This document shows positions 1 to 7,872 of a stretch of 64,000 bases of DNA, piece by piece. The notes under the pieces are model-generated. The model ran no database searches and was not told the DNA's origin. It saw only the letters and a list, made by a program, of their open reading frames with translations. Positions within the stretch are counted from its first letter, which is position 1, and each line of letters opens with the position of its first letter. The DNA lies in the NCBI GenBank assembly GCA_910577645.1, contig CAJTOL010000010.1, positions 36,685 to 100,684 of the forward strand, given 5' to 3'. Origin of the DNA: an uncultured Lachnospiraceae bacterium. GTDB taxonomy: Bacteria > Bacillota > Clostridia > Lachnospirales > Lachnospiraceae. Position numbers and translations under genes: made by a program.

Positions 1-229
1 TCGGCGACTTATCCGGCCCTGCCAAGGCCTCTACCGGCGGAGATACGATATTGGGAATCTGCTTGTAACCCGGAAACTTCTTAATCACCTCTCCACGGTA
101 GTCCATATCGGACATGGCCTGTGTTTTTAATGCCCTCACAAACATATGGGATCTGTTAGGCGACTCGTTCATTGCCAATTCTGCGTATTTCTTTGGCATA
201 AGATGACAAAAAACATCAATTGACTTCAT
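1..229 (-). CDS. Amidohydrolase family protein, N-terminal part (runs off the window)
   Basis: The first 76 residues of a protein starting MKSIDVFCHLMPKKYAE are visible; the rest lies beyond the window edge. The opening resembles metal-dependent amidohydrolases of the ACMSD/decarboxylase type, where a beta strand carries an HxH zinc motif. Here the motif reads F-C-H, so the first histidine appears to be replaced by Phe. An AAAGGAG Shine-Dalgarno sits about 10 nt before the ATG at 229. It lies on the same strand as the ferredoxin/flavoprotein/lyase cluster, 330 bp downstream of it, and may act on the same substrate. Family assignment is moderate because only the N-terminus is seen. Confidence 0.6.
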   Translation of the reverse strand, partial: MKSIDVFCHLMPKKYAELAMNESPNRSHMFVRALKTQAMSDMDYRGEVIKKFPGYKQIPNIVSPPVEALAGPDKSP

Positions 230-556
230 ACTTTTTTCTCTCCTTTTTTGTTTTCAGCCGGCTTTATTAACTTATGCACAGATTTTATCACAAAAAAGAG
301 AATGATTTCTTGAACTATTCTGGTGCAAACTTACCATATTCCGTTATTTTGTGTAGCAGTTCAGACAACGGAAGATTTGAAATGTATGGGACAACTCTGT
401 ATCAGATTTCAAAATAGAAAATAGAGCTAATGTGCCGTGTGATATTTCCACCTGCTCATTAGCTCTATCAATTATAAATAAATTCTGGAAAAATAGTTTT
501 TTCCAATTATTATTTTAACTTTCTATTTCATTTTGCCACATCCCAATATCCGTTCA
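230..556. other. Intergenic region between amidohydrolase and ferredoxin
   Basis: No gene is seen. It is AT-rich and holds a 12-bp inverted repeat (421-468), a possible weak promoter for the amidohydrolase (TTGTGA / TAATAA on the minus strand near 265-290), and at 528-547 one arm of a dispersed repeat (TTTCATTTTGCCACATCCC) also found near other gene ends in the window. Confidence 0.5.
421..468 (-). terminator. Hairpin terminator after the ferredoxin gene
   Basis: The arms ATAGAGCTAATG and CATTAGCTCTAT are perfect 12-bp complements around a 24-nt loop. On the minus strand the stem is followed by TTTTCTATTTTG, a T-rich tract, so it probably ends transcription of the ferredoxin/flavoprotein operon. 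Confidence 0.6.
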
Positions 557-775
557 TTACCACGGAAGAACCTGCCTCCTCTCTCTGAAAGGCGATACAA
601 AAATCGCTTCCTTAGGGCAGTTTAATTCGCAGATAAAGCAGGACTGACAGTCATGCAGATATTTAATATACGGTCTTTTGGTCTCTTCGTCCATACGCAG
701 GACATCTTCCGGACAGATTTTGACACAGTTGCCGCACTTTACACATTTCTCATAATTGATGCGCCGAATTCCCAT
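557..775 (-). CDS. Two-cluster 4Fe-4S ferredoxin-type protein
   Basis: This 72-residue protein has two CxxCxxCxxxCP-type cysteine groups (CVKCGNCVKICP near residues 11-22 and CQSCFICELNCP near 43-54), which bind two [4Fe-4S] clusters. The tail is basic and short. The ATG at 775 has an AGGAGGTAACAT ribosome site and starts only 3 bp after the flavoprotein stop, so the two are translationally linked. Size and pairing resemble the beta subunit of adenylylsulfate reductase-like or fumarate reductase-like enzymes. It most likely passes electrons to or from the flavin of the upstream gene product. The electron partner and substrate are not known. Confidence 0.88.
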   Translation of the reverse strand: MGIRRINYEKCVKCGNCVKICPEDVLRMDEETKRPYIKYLHDCQSCFICELNCPKEAIFVSPFRERRQVLPW

Positions 776-778
776 ATG

Positions 779-2518
779 TTACCTCCTGTTCTTTTCCATG
801 TTTATAATTGCCGGATGCCGGTACCGTTCTTCCTTAGGCTTCATGGGGTACTTGTCAATGGGGACATCCTCCAGGCGGAACTTTAATTCTCCGTTTTCCT
901 GAGAAATCAGAATCCACTTTAACCATTCCTTATTGTCGGTCTCCGGATAGTCCATTCTCATGTGAGAGCCTCTGGTTTCCTTTCTCATAAGGGCGGCGCG
1001 TAAGAACAGTTCTGCACAGAGCACCATATTCTTTGCCTCGATGGCCATTCTCAGGTAGTGAGAATCATAGGCCTTGATATAAGGCATCTCGTATTTTTTT
1101 ATGTACAGGATCTGATCCAGAGCCTTCTGTAAATTTTCTTCTGTTCTCAGCAGATAAACATCCTTAGGAATAATGGCTTCCTGTACTGCCGTGACAATGT
1201 GATCCGGTTCCACTCCTTCTTTTACACTGAGAGGTTTGCGGATCTCTTCGATAAGAGCGTCTATCTCTGCCTGGTCAACCCTTACTTCTCCTACAGTCCT
1301 GGCGTATTCTGCCGCCCCGATTCCTGCCCTGGCCCCATTGGTGGTGGCGTGAGGAATCCCGTAAGCAGTAAACCCTTCCACCCCGGAAGCGGGACCGTTG
1401 GAGGCATCCCCTGCCGCATAAAGACCTTTCAGGTTGGTGCCGCCGTCAAGCCTGATACGGATTCCTCCGCCAAAGCCTAATGTGCCGGAAAAAGCAGAAG
1501 TCCATTCCAGCCTCTTTTGAACAAATTCATTATCCTTGATAATGCCTGCGCGCTCAAATGCTTTATAGAGAATGGGAAGACCGTCGTGGAACAGGTTCAT
1601 CTCTCTTTCCTTATAATAGGACACGTCCAGATAAATCGGAGCCCGTCCCTGGTCTGCTTCCAGACCGAAAGCGGTGGAAAGGCGGTTGAGGCAGCCCCTG
1701 TCCTTGTACTCCGGATCATACCATTCCGTAAACGCGTCGCCGTCCTTGTTGACAAAACCGCCGCGGCATCCCTGGATAATATTCATTCCGGTAGTGTCAA
1801 AGCCTGCATAGGACAGGTGATGGCAGGCAAATTCCATGTTGGAAAGCTCTGCCCCGGCCTCCAGGGCCATTACGTGGGTGTCTCCGGTAACCATTTTATG
1901 GAAGCCATAGTTGGATTTATAACACTGAGCGCCTGCAGATGCCACCACAGAGCGGCCTGTATAAGCGGTAAATTCTCCGGTTTCCAGATGAAATCCCAAT
2001 GCACCGCTGATAGCCTTGGGGTCATCTTTGCTGTGAAGCAGCTTACATACCATGGTCTTATCCTGAATCACAACCCCGGCCTTTAACACAGCTTTGCGCG
2101 CCTTGTCCATCAACTCCGGCCCGTAAAACATCAGCGTGGGAATAGGCCGTTTGTCAGAAGAACCCTGTCCTTCAATTCTTCTGTAAGAGCCGTCTTCCTC
2201 TTTCATAAAGCGTACTCCCCAGTTTTCCAGATCCTTTACGCGCTCAAACACTTCTGCCAGGTGGGCCTGCAGCCACTCCTGATCATTCATGTAGCAGCCC
2301 TCTTCCACCGCCTTGCTGTACCAGAGATCATAATCGTCTGCATCCGGAATATATCCCTTAAAAGATCCTGCGCCAAAGGTAGCACAGCCGCTTTTTCCTA
2401 CATAGCCTTTATCAATAAGAAGCACGTCTTTTGCCCCTGTTTCTTTTGCTTTCACAGCAGCAAAGCACCCTGCAATGCCGCCTCCGATAATAATTACATC
2501 CCAAATTTTATCTGCCAT
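779..2518 (-). CDS. FAD-dependent oxidoreductase, fumarate reductase/AprA-like flavoprotein
   Basis: The 579-residue protein begins MADKIWDVIIIGGGIAG, a Rossmann GxGxxG site for FAD, followed by the ALL-type KSGCATFG loop. A second FAD segment (AAGDASNG, then GVEGFTAYG) lies near residue 390, and the last 100 residues match the helical cap of succinate dehydrogenase/fumarate reductase flavoproteins (RKETRGSHMRMDYPE). The ATG at 2518 is chosen over an upstream in-frame start because AGGAGGAAGGTTT precedes it. It forms an operon with the ferredoxin downstream and lies downstream of the tryptophanase-like lyase. No haem or membrane-anchor subunit is present, so a soluble ferredoxin-coupled reductase or dehydrogenase is likely. 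The substrate is unknown. Confidence 0.87.
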   Translation of the reverse strand: MADKIWDVIIIGGGIAGCFAAVKAKETGAKDVLLIDKGYVGKSGCATFGAGSFKGYIPDADDYDLWYSKAVEEGCYMNDQEWLQAHLAEVFERVKDLENWGVRFMKEEDGSYRRIEGQGSSDKRPIPTLMFYGPELMDKARKAVLKAGVVIQDKTMVCKLLHSKDDPKAISGALGFHLETGEFTAYTGRSVVASAGAQCYKSNYGFHKMVTGDTHVMALEAGAELSNMEFACHHLSYAGFDTTGMNIIQGCRGGFVNKDGDAFTEWYDPEYKDRGCLNRLSTAFGLEADQGRAPIYLDVSYYKEREMNLFHDGLPILYKAFERAGIIKDNEFVQKRLEWTSAFSGTLGFGGGIRIRLDGGTNLKGLYAAGDASNGPASGVEGFTAYGIPHATTNGARAGIGAAEYARTVGEVRVDQAEIDALIEEIRKPLSVKEGVEPDHIVTAVQEAIIPKDVYLLRTEENLQKALDQILYIKKYEMPYIKAYDSHYLRMAIEAKNMVLCAELFLRAALMRKETRGSHMRMDYPETDNKEWLKWILISQENGELKFRLEDVPIDKYPMKPKEERYRHPAIINMEKNRR

Positions 2519-2520
2519 AA

Positions 2521-2618
2521 ACCTTCCTCCTAATATAATATTGAACCGGCACGCGACGCTGCACGTCACCTGCCCTATCGGCGGAAGGGATCCTGAAAAT
2601 GCTTCGCATTTCCCTTCC
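2521..2618 (-). repeat. Dispersed 98-bp intergenic repeat, copy A
   Basis: Read on the minus strand this starts GGAAGGGAAATGCGAAGCAT, folds as a GGAAGG...CCTTCC hairpin with an inner AATGC/GCATT stem, continues with GGCAGGTG and GTCGC blocks, and ends in the GGAGGAAGG ribosome site of the flavoprotein gene. A clearly related copy lies at 12677-12774 on the other strand. It could be a mobile hairpin or a structured leader of the flavoprotein mRNA. Confidence 0.65.
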
Positions 2619-2621
2619 TCC

Positions 2622-4019
2622 TCACTCCTTGATGGGTTCTAAATGAGCCTGGAAATGACGCAGTACCGGCGGTTCCCAGGTGATCCGATAGCCCCTCCTA
2701 ATCTCTTTCGCCCTCTCTTTTACGGCAATCAGGGCATCTGCGATAACATCCAGATGGGCCTGGGTATAAACTCTCCGCGGAATTGCCAGACGGGTAAACT
2801 CAAAATCAGCCTTTAGCTGTTTCTTAGTATCCGGATCATTCCCTAACAGGAAGGAACCAATCTCACATGCCCGGATTCCTGCTTCCCGGTACAGTTCTAC
2901 TGCCAGAACCTGTGCCGGGAATTCATAATAGGGAATATCAGGGAATAATGCAGCCGCATCCACAAATACGCCGTGGCCCCCTACCGGGGACTGATAGGCA
3001 ATTCCGGCATCGTCCAGACGTCCGGCAAGATATTCCATCTGGCCAATCCGGTATGCCAGATAATCTTCCTCCAGGCCTTCTTTTAAGCCTATAGCCAGGG
3101 CTTCCAAATCCCGGCCTGCCAGGCCGCCGTATGTAACAAAGCCTTCAAAGCTGATGCACTGTCCCTTAATTCCCATTACCAGATCCCCGTTTTTCTTTGC
3201 ATCCTTTACTCCCAAAAGGCCGCCAATGTTTACAATGGTATCTTTCTTTGCTGACATGGTAAAGGTATCTGCATAGGAAAACATTTCCCTGGTAATTTCC
3301 ATAATGGATTTATCCTGATAGCCTTCTTCATCCCTCTTCACAAAATATGCATTCTCTGCATAGCGGGCAGCGTCAATATTTAAAAGAATTCCGTATTTCT
3401 TACAGATCCCGGCAACTTCTTTCATATTTTGTACTGATACAGGCTGGCCGCCTGCAGAGTTGTTGGTAATGGTCATTACTACCATGCCTACATTTTCTGC
3501 TCCATACTCTGTAATAAGGGACTCCAGCTTCTTTACATCCATGTTGCCTTTAAATTTGCTGCGGAGGGAGGGCACCTTTGCCTCTTCTACCACACAATCT
3601 ATGGCTCTGGCCCCCGCCAGTTCCACATGGGCTCTGGTGGTATCAAAAAACATGTTGGAAATTGCCACTTTACCCTTTCCAAGAAGCAGCGTAAACATTA
3701 CCTTCTCGGAAGCGCGGCCCTGATGAACCGGCTGAATATATTCAAACCCGAAAATTTCCTGTGCCGTCTCTGCCAGACGATAGTAGCTTTTTGCTCCTGC
3801 ATACGCCTCGTCGCCCTGCATAATGCCTGCCCACTGTCCGGAGCTCATGGCGTTGGTTCCGGAATCCGTAAGCAAATCAATGTATACGTCCTCCCCTTTC
3901 AGATTAAACATATTGTAATTTGCCTGCTTTAAGCTTTCTTCCCTTCCCTCTCTTGTTGTCATCTTAATCGTCTCCACCATTTTGATGCGAAACGGCTCCG
4001 GAATATACTTTACTCCCAT
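2622..4019 (-). CDS. tnaA: Tryptophanase-type beta-eliminating lyase (PLP)
   Basis: This 465-residue PLP enzyme resembles tryptophanase and tyrosine phenol-lyase along its whole length: DLLTDSGTNAMS, GDEAYAG, THQGR-like VHQGRASE, ITNNSAGGQPVS, IDAARYAENAYF, and the PLP lysine in MSAKKD near residue 258. The C-terminal GIRACEIGSFLLGNDP is the tryptophanase form rather than the tyrosine phenol-lyase form, so L-tryptophan to indole, pyruvate and ammonia is the best guess. ATG 4019 is preferred (AGGTGAG 7 nt upstream) over a GTG at 4028 that touches the transporter stop. Its placement with a flavoprotein, ferredoxin and amidohydrolase leaves open a different beta-substituted amino acid substrate. 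Confidence 0.85.
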   Translation of the reverse strand: MGVKYIPEPFRIKMVETIKMTTREGREESLKQANYNMFNLKGEDVYIDLLTDSGTNAMSSGQWAGIMQGDEAYAGAKSYYRLAETAQEIFGFEYIQPVHQGRASEKVMFTLLLGKGKVAISNMFFDTTRAHVELAGARAIDCVVEEAKVPSLRSKFKGNMDVKKLESLITEYGAENVGMVVMTITNNSAGGQPVSVQNMKEVAGICKKYGILLNIDAARYAENAYFVKRDEEGYQDKSIMEITREMFSYADTFTMSAKKDTIVNIGGLLGVKDAKKNGDLVMGIKGQCISFEGFVTYGGLAGRDLEALAIGLKEGLEEDYLAYRIGQMEYLAGRLDDAGIAYQSPVGGHGVFVDAAALFPDIPYYEFPAQVLAVELYREAGIRACEIGSFLLGNDPDTKKQLKADFEFTRLAIPRRVYTQAHLDVIADALIAVKERAKEIRRGYRITWEPPVLRHFQAHLEPIKE

Positions 4020-4028
4020 TATTCTCAC

Positions 4029-5090
4029 CTATTGTCCTTTCTTATATACTTTCTTTTTCTCGTCCGGATTCATATTTCTGCCGAATCCTGTGACAATCAT
4101 TACCAACAGCATAGCAAGCATAGCCAAAGCGTAAAAATTGTGGGTTACCACGTCTATCAAGGTAAGCTGCAGCCCCTCTACGTTAGCTGTGGCCAGCTGC
4201 ATGGGAATAATGGCGTGTACAGACCAGGGGACAATGGAGCCAAGCGCCAGGCCTCCGCAGTCCATCAGGTTCGCCCGTCTGTATTTGTTGATTCCGGCGG
4301 CCTCTCCCATCTCCGCCACAATCTCGCCAAGGGATACGATAGCAACCGTTACCACCCCTGTCAGCCAGGACAGCGCCGCGATAGATCCCACAATAGTAAC
4401 CTCTGTCATCTGTACATTTTTCGCAAACCGGCTCATTTTTTCTCCTGCCAGCCGGATAACCCCTGCCTCTTCCATGATCCCGATTACACAGAAAATACCA
4501 AAAAGCATAAAAATTGTGCTGACTGTGCCGTTGATAGAGGTAACAAAAATCCCTTCTACTTTAAATCCCCCGGGAAAAGTAAAGATATCCGACAGCTTAT
4601 AGATCCCGGATGCCATTCCTACAATAATGGAAACCAGCGCCCCGACTGACAGGGATACCACCAGATGTATCTGGCGGAAACATAAAATAATAATACTCAC
4701 CGGTACAAGCAGCATTACCAGGGAACGGTTATCTGGAACCACATCCGCCATTACCTCACTTCCCGCCCCTTTGCTTCCGGCAAACAGAAGCAGAAGCAAA
4801 ATGGCAATTCCGGCTACCGGCAGGGAATACCACATTCTGGTTCGGACCACATTTCCCATCTCCGCATTTTGGGTGCCTGCAGAGGCAATGGTGGTGTCTG
4901 AAATCGGCGCCAGGTTATCCCCGAATATGGCTCCGGAAACCAACGCTCCTGCCATAAAAGCCGGATGCACCCCTGCCAGCACTCCTACCGGAAATAATAT
5001 GGGAAAGGTAATCATATTGGTGCCCACAGAGGTTCCTGTGGAAAACGACAAGATACAGCAGATAACAAAGGCGCACACCGCAAACATCAT
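4029..5090 (-). pseudogene. NhaC-family Na+/H+ antiporter, 5'-truncated
   Basis: About 353 residues of a polytopic NhaC-family transporter remain. The conserved TGTSVGTN and ISDTTIASA motifs fall within the first 75 residues, whereas in NhaC proteins the first such motif lies 100 or more residues from the N-terminus, after several helices. The protein therefore lacks its start. No ribosome site or promoter precedes the ATG pair at 5090. Directly next to it, on the other strand, is a regulator fragment also lacking its start. The gene probably once fed the adjacent lyase its amino-acid substrate. Loss of the shared 5' region would silence it unless transcription is read through. Confidence 0.72.
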
Positions 5091-5091
5091 G

Positions 5092-5613
5092 CTGCAGTTA
5101 ATTGCGGAAAAGCATTATCAAAAAGAAAACTCCTATCTCCATTACACCGGCAGTTCCCCGGGAAAACGAAATCTTCGCTCTTCCATCCTCTACTTAAAAA
5201 ACCGGGACCAAGAGCTTATCGGGATCCTGTGCATCAATTTTGACGACAGCCGTTACATGGAAATCAGTACCCGGATCCTGCGCCTCTGCCACCCGGACTA
5301 TTTTTTTGCCTCTAATTTTTCCTTTACCACCAACAGCAATCCTTCTCCTGCCCCTTCTCTTCTGCCCTCAGATATTCCCGCCCAGCAGGAAGAAAGCAGA
5401 CAGGCATCTTCCATTGAGGAGTTCATGCAGCAGATTACCCAAAACTACACGGTCACCTTAGATAAGCTCAGCGTAAATGAAAAATTGAAGCTTCTCAGCT
5501 CTTTGAAGGAAAAAGGCTTTTTTAATATTCGGGGATCCGTCAGCACTGTGGCAAAGTATTTTGATTGTTCCCAGTCCAGTATTTACCGGTATTTAAGTAA
5601 GCTGTCCTCTTAA
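5092..5613 (+). pseudogene. YheO-like PAS/HTH transcriptional regulator, 5'-truncated
   Basis: The visible part (LQLIAEKHYQKENSYLHYTG onward, about 173 residues) matches the second half of the YheO/PAS_6 sensor domain (RSSILYLKNRDQELIGILCIN) and the C-terminal HTH_22 domain (RGSVSTVAKYFDCSQSSIY). Complete proteins of this family are about 220-240 residues, so roughly the first 80-100 residues are missing. No start codon or ribosome site is found before the homology begins. It faces the truncated NhaC gene head to head, the usual place for a divergent regulator. It probably controlled the lyase/transporter operon before the deletion. Confidence 0.72.
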
Positions 5614-5641
5614 AAAAACGGGGGGATGTTGCAACATCCCC
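5612..5641 (-). terminator. Palindromic terminator between regulator fragment and HPr-like gene
   Basis: A perfect 20-bp palindrome (5622-5641, GGGGATGTTGCAACATCCCC) is followed on the minus strand by CCG and seven T residues. It ends the HPr-like gene transcript and may also stop read-through from the plus strand. Confidence 0.75.
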
Positions 5642-5663
5642 TTCATTCTACATTCTTCTGCTT

Positions 5664-5933
5664 TTACGTAATCTTTACCTCATCTTTTTTCTTTTCCCTG
5701 GGAGCGAATTCTTTCAGCCCGGACAACAGCTCCGCCGCCTCACTCTGGGAATTCTCATAAATTATCAATTTCAAGTCTGCGGCCTGGCTGATGGCCAGAG
5801 CTCCCATAAGAGACTTGGCATCTACCGCCCTGTTTCCGCTGACCAGATCTGCGTTGCAGGTAAACCGGTTCATTTTCTGTACAAAATCGACAATATCTTT
5901 GGCCTGTTTAAAGCCAATGGAAACTTCTATCAT
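5664..5933 (-). CDS. HPr-family protein without the phosphorylatable histidine (Crh-like)
   Basis: The 89-residue protein has the HPr fold pattern MIEVSIGF...KSLMGALAI. Aligning the conserved Ser46 region (Ser41 here, AKSLMGAL) puts Gln10 where HPr has its PTS histidine 15. The usual GxHARPA motif is absent (FKQAKDIV instead). A Gln at this position is also the hallmark of Bacillus Crh, a regulatory HPr paralog phosphorylated only on serine. A role in carbon catabolite signalling is therefore possible but not shown. ATG 5933 is chosen because AAGGGAGAAC precedes it. The gene stands alone with its own terminator. Confidence 0.72.
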   Translation of the reverse strand: MIEVSIGFKQAKDIVDFVQKMNRFTCNADLVSGNRAVDAKSLMGALAISQAADLKLIIYENSQSEAAELLSGLKEFAPREKKKDEVKIT

Positions 5934-5960
5934 AATTAAGTTCTCCCTTCCGCGTTCCAT

Positions 5961-6318
5961 GTATATTGAGGATTATTTCCAGTAAAATCCAGAATAAACA
6001 TTTTTTTCTTTCGTTTTTCGTTAGATTTTCCTTCGAAATGTTTATTTGAATTTTAGAAAATATCCATATTCTGCACACAATTATCCAGTATAGTATTAAA
6101 CATAAAGCAGTTGATTGATGGCCAACAGCGCGATGCATCCAATCACTGCCGACGGGCGGCCGGGTAAGGCCTTCCGCAGTAAACCAGAGACCGGCGGCAC
6201 CCAGCGCGCAACCGTTGCCGGGCTCGACAAAAAATAAGAGCCATATGGATTTTTCAATCACATACGGCCATTACATATACATTATGATACCTATTCACTT
6301 AACTCATTACCCCTCCAA
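5961..6318. other. Intergenic region with a GC-rich, foldable block at 6105-6245
   Basis: Most of this stretch is AT-rich, but 6105-6245 is strikingly GC-rich and contains several nested inverted repeats: GCAGTTGATTG with CAATCACTGC (6110-6155) and GGCTC with GAGCC (about 6219-6242). An open frame on the minus strand crosses it but has no ribosome site and an unnatural composition. It may encode a small structured RNA of unknown class and uncertain strand. It does not match SRP RNA, tmRNA or RNase P as far as can be judged by eye. Confidence 0.3.
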
Positions 6319-6342
6319 AAGGAGCTGCAACAGCAGCTCCTT
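6319..6342. terminator. Bidirectional hairpin terminator after the Nudix gene
   Basis: AAGGAGCTGC and GCAGCTCCTT form a perfect 10-bp stem around AACA. A T-rich flank lies on both sides, clearer on the plus strand. It closes the minus-strand Nudix transcript. Confidence 0.65.
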
Positions 6343-6376
6343 ATTATTTTCATATTTTTAAAACAAAGTTTTTTCC

Positions 6377-6868
6377 TCACTCCCACTCTTTCCCCAACGG
6401 CAGAGGAATCTCTTTTCCGTCCAACACTGCTTCTTTAAGCAGATCTCCCTCATACCGCAGCTTCAGAGAGAAAAAGGGCTTTTCCTCTTTTAAAAGCTTC
6501 ATAAAGATTTTATCTCCCTCCCATAGGTTCAGGCTGCCTATCTTTTCCTTCTCCACCCATTCCAGCTTCCCCTCACTGCAATCTGTCATCTCCCCCTCCC
6601 AGCCGTCTGCAGTATAAAGGCACATGTATTCAGAAGTTTTCTCATCTGGGATAAAGGTTACCAGCCCCCGAAACCGGTAGGATGTCAAGGTAAGCCCGGT
6701 CTCCTCCCTGGCCTCCCGCAAAAGACATTCCTCCGGACTTTCAATTCCCTCAAAATGGCCGCCAATCCCGATCCATTTATCCCGATTAATATCGTTTTTC
6801 TTGCAGATGCGGTGAAGCATCAGGTATTCGCCGCCCCGTTCCAGGTAGCAGAGAGTTGTCAAATTCAT
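6377..6868 (-). CDS. Nudix hydrolase (MutT/8-oxo-dGTP pyrophosphatase type)
   Basis: This is a 163-residue protein with a complete Nudix box, GGHFEGIESPEECLLREARE followed by ETG near residues 37-60, giving the glutamates that bind Mg2+. The first strand MNLTTLCYLERGGEYLMLHR is typical of the YjhB/MutT-like 8-oxo-dGTP diphosphatases of Firmicutes. It should hydrolyse nucleoside diphosphates linked to another moiety; the exact substrate cannot be read from sequence. ATG 6868 is selected because GGAGGAAAAT directly precedes it, and that site would lie inside the coding region if the longer frame were used. It is a single gene with a terminator downstream. Confidence 0.9.
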   Translation of the reverse strand: MNLTTLCYLERGGEYLMLHRICKKNDINRDKWIGIGGHFEGIESPEECLLREAREETGLTLTSYRFRGLVTFIPDEKTSEYMCLYTADGWEGEMTDCSEGKLEWVEKEKIGSLNLWEGDKIFMKLLKEEKPFFSLKLRYEGDLLKEAVLDGKEIPLPLGKEWE

Positions 6869-6955
6869 ATTTTCCTCCATTCTGTACACATTCACAACAT
6901 TGTATGTCCTGCTTTATCCGGTACAAACAGGGTTCTCCGTTCCGGTTTTTTGTAT

Positions 6956-7870
6956 TTATTCCGGGTTCCAAACCAGCAGATTCCTCCAGGATACACAGGA
7001 TATCATATTTTCCGGAACCACATAGACATGGCTCTGGTTATCATCTGACTTCCGCCGGTACTCCATCTTGTCTTCCAGATACTCCCAATTTTCATCAAGA
7101 ACCAGGATTCCCTTATCCGCCTCCATGGTCCATATGGATTCCCGGCCGTTTCCATTGGTGCTTTTGTAAATAAAGGAGCCATTTAGAAGATCATTTTGAA
7201 AAATACCTTTTTTCTCAACCTTGGCCACTGCTTCCCCTTTTTCTCCCCCATAATAGTGATAGCCAATAACTCCCTGTCCATTGAGCCGGCCATTCTTCCA
7301 AAAGCCTACGGCATAATCATAACGGGGACGGCTATTTCCGGAAAACCGGAGAGAAATCCCCTGCCCCTCCGGTCCCTGCCCTGTTATGTCTCCATAAAAA
7401 ATCAGTCCAGGACCCTTTAATACCAGACCGGTTCCGGAAAGATCCCATTCCAGCCGGGCCGGCCCCTGCTTTGTCCGAGGCACAAACCGGCAGGCTCTTC
7501 CCCCGGATGTGCCGTAAAAAATCCCCTCCAGCTCTTGCTGGTATTGGTTCATCCTCCTGCCTGCTGCCTCCAAATCTCCCTGATCCAGTTCCTCCAAAAG
7601 GCCCTCCAGCAAAGTCCTCTGGCTGTCTGTGAGAAAAATGCCGCTGCTTTCCCTGGCTTCATTCTCACCAGCGCCTTTTACAGCCCGGGCAATATTCTCC
7701 GTCCCGCCTGCCGCTTCTTTCACCGCTCCTTTTGAAGCGCTTTCCTCACAGGTCATCCAATAAGACTTTGACGGATCTCTGTTTCCCCTGTCCCGCTCTC
7801 CGGCCAGACTACACAGGGATAAGAAAAGCAAAGCTGCCCAGATCCCGATCATTTGATTTTTTGTCAGCAC
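6956..7870 (-). CDS. Secreted protein with MORN-like repeats
   Basis: About 304 residues. The N-terminus has a signal-peptide-like hydrophobic stretch (MIGIWAALLFLSLCSLAGE). A charged, low-complexity linker (about 30-90) precedes a C-terminal beta-rich part with two MORN-like units (GFWKNGRLNGQGVIGYHYYG and GIFQNDLLNG). MORN repeats are usually found on membrane-associated or exported proteins. The start is uncertain: GTG 7870 lies right after the MocR stop with GGAAGG 10 nt upstream, while an ATG at 7852 sits closer to the hydrophobic segment. It follows the MocR gene directly and is probably cotranscribed. Function unknown. Confidence 0.72.
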   Translation of the reverse strand: MLTKNQMIGIWAALLFLSLCSLAGERDRGNRDPSKSYWMTCEESASKGAVKEAAGGTENIARAVKGAGENEARESSGIFLTDSQRTLLEGLLEELDQGDLEAAGRRMNQYQQELEGIFYGTSGGRACRFVPRTKQGPARLEWDLSGTGLVLKGPGLIFYGDITGQGPEGQGISLRFSGNSRPRYDYAVGFWKNGRLNGQGVIGYHYYGGEKGEAVAKVEKKGIFQNDLLNGSFIYKSTNGNGRESIWTMEADKGILVLDENWEYLEDKMEYRRKSDDNQSHVYVVPENMISCVSWRNLLVWNPE

Positions 7871-7872
7871 AT

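Noticed and set aside
1199..2086. Plus-strand open frames opposite the flavoprotein gene
   Set aside because: They lack ribosome sites and recognisable domains, while the minus strand encodes a full flavoprotein with conserved motifs.
5908..6261. Minus-strand open frame of about 117 codons upstream of the HPr-like gene
   Set aside because: It has no ribosome site, an unnatural composition, and crosses the foldable GC-rich block; it overlaps the real HPr-like start.
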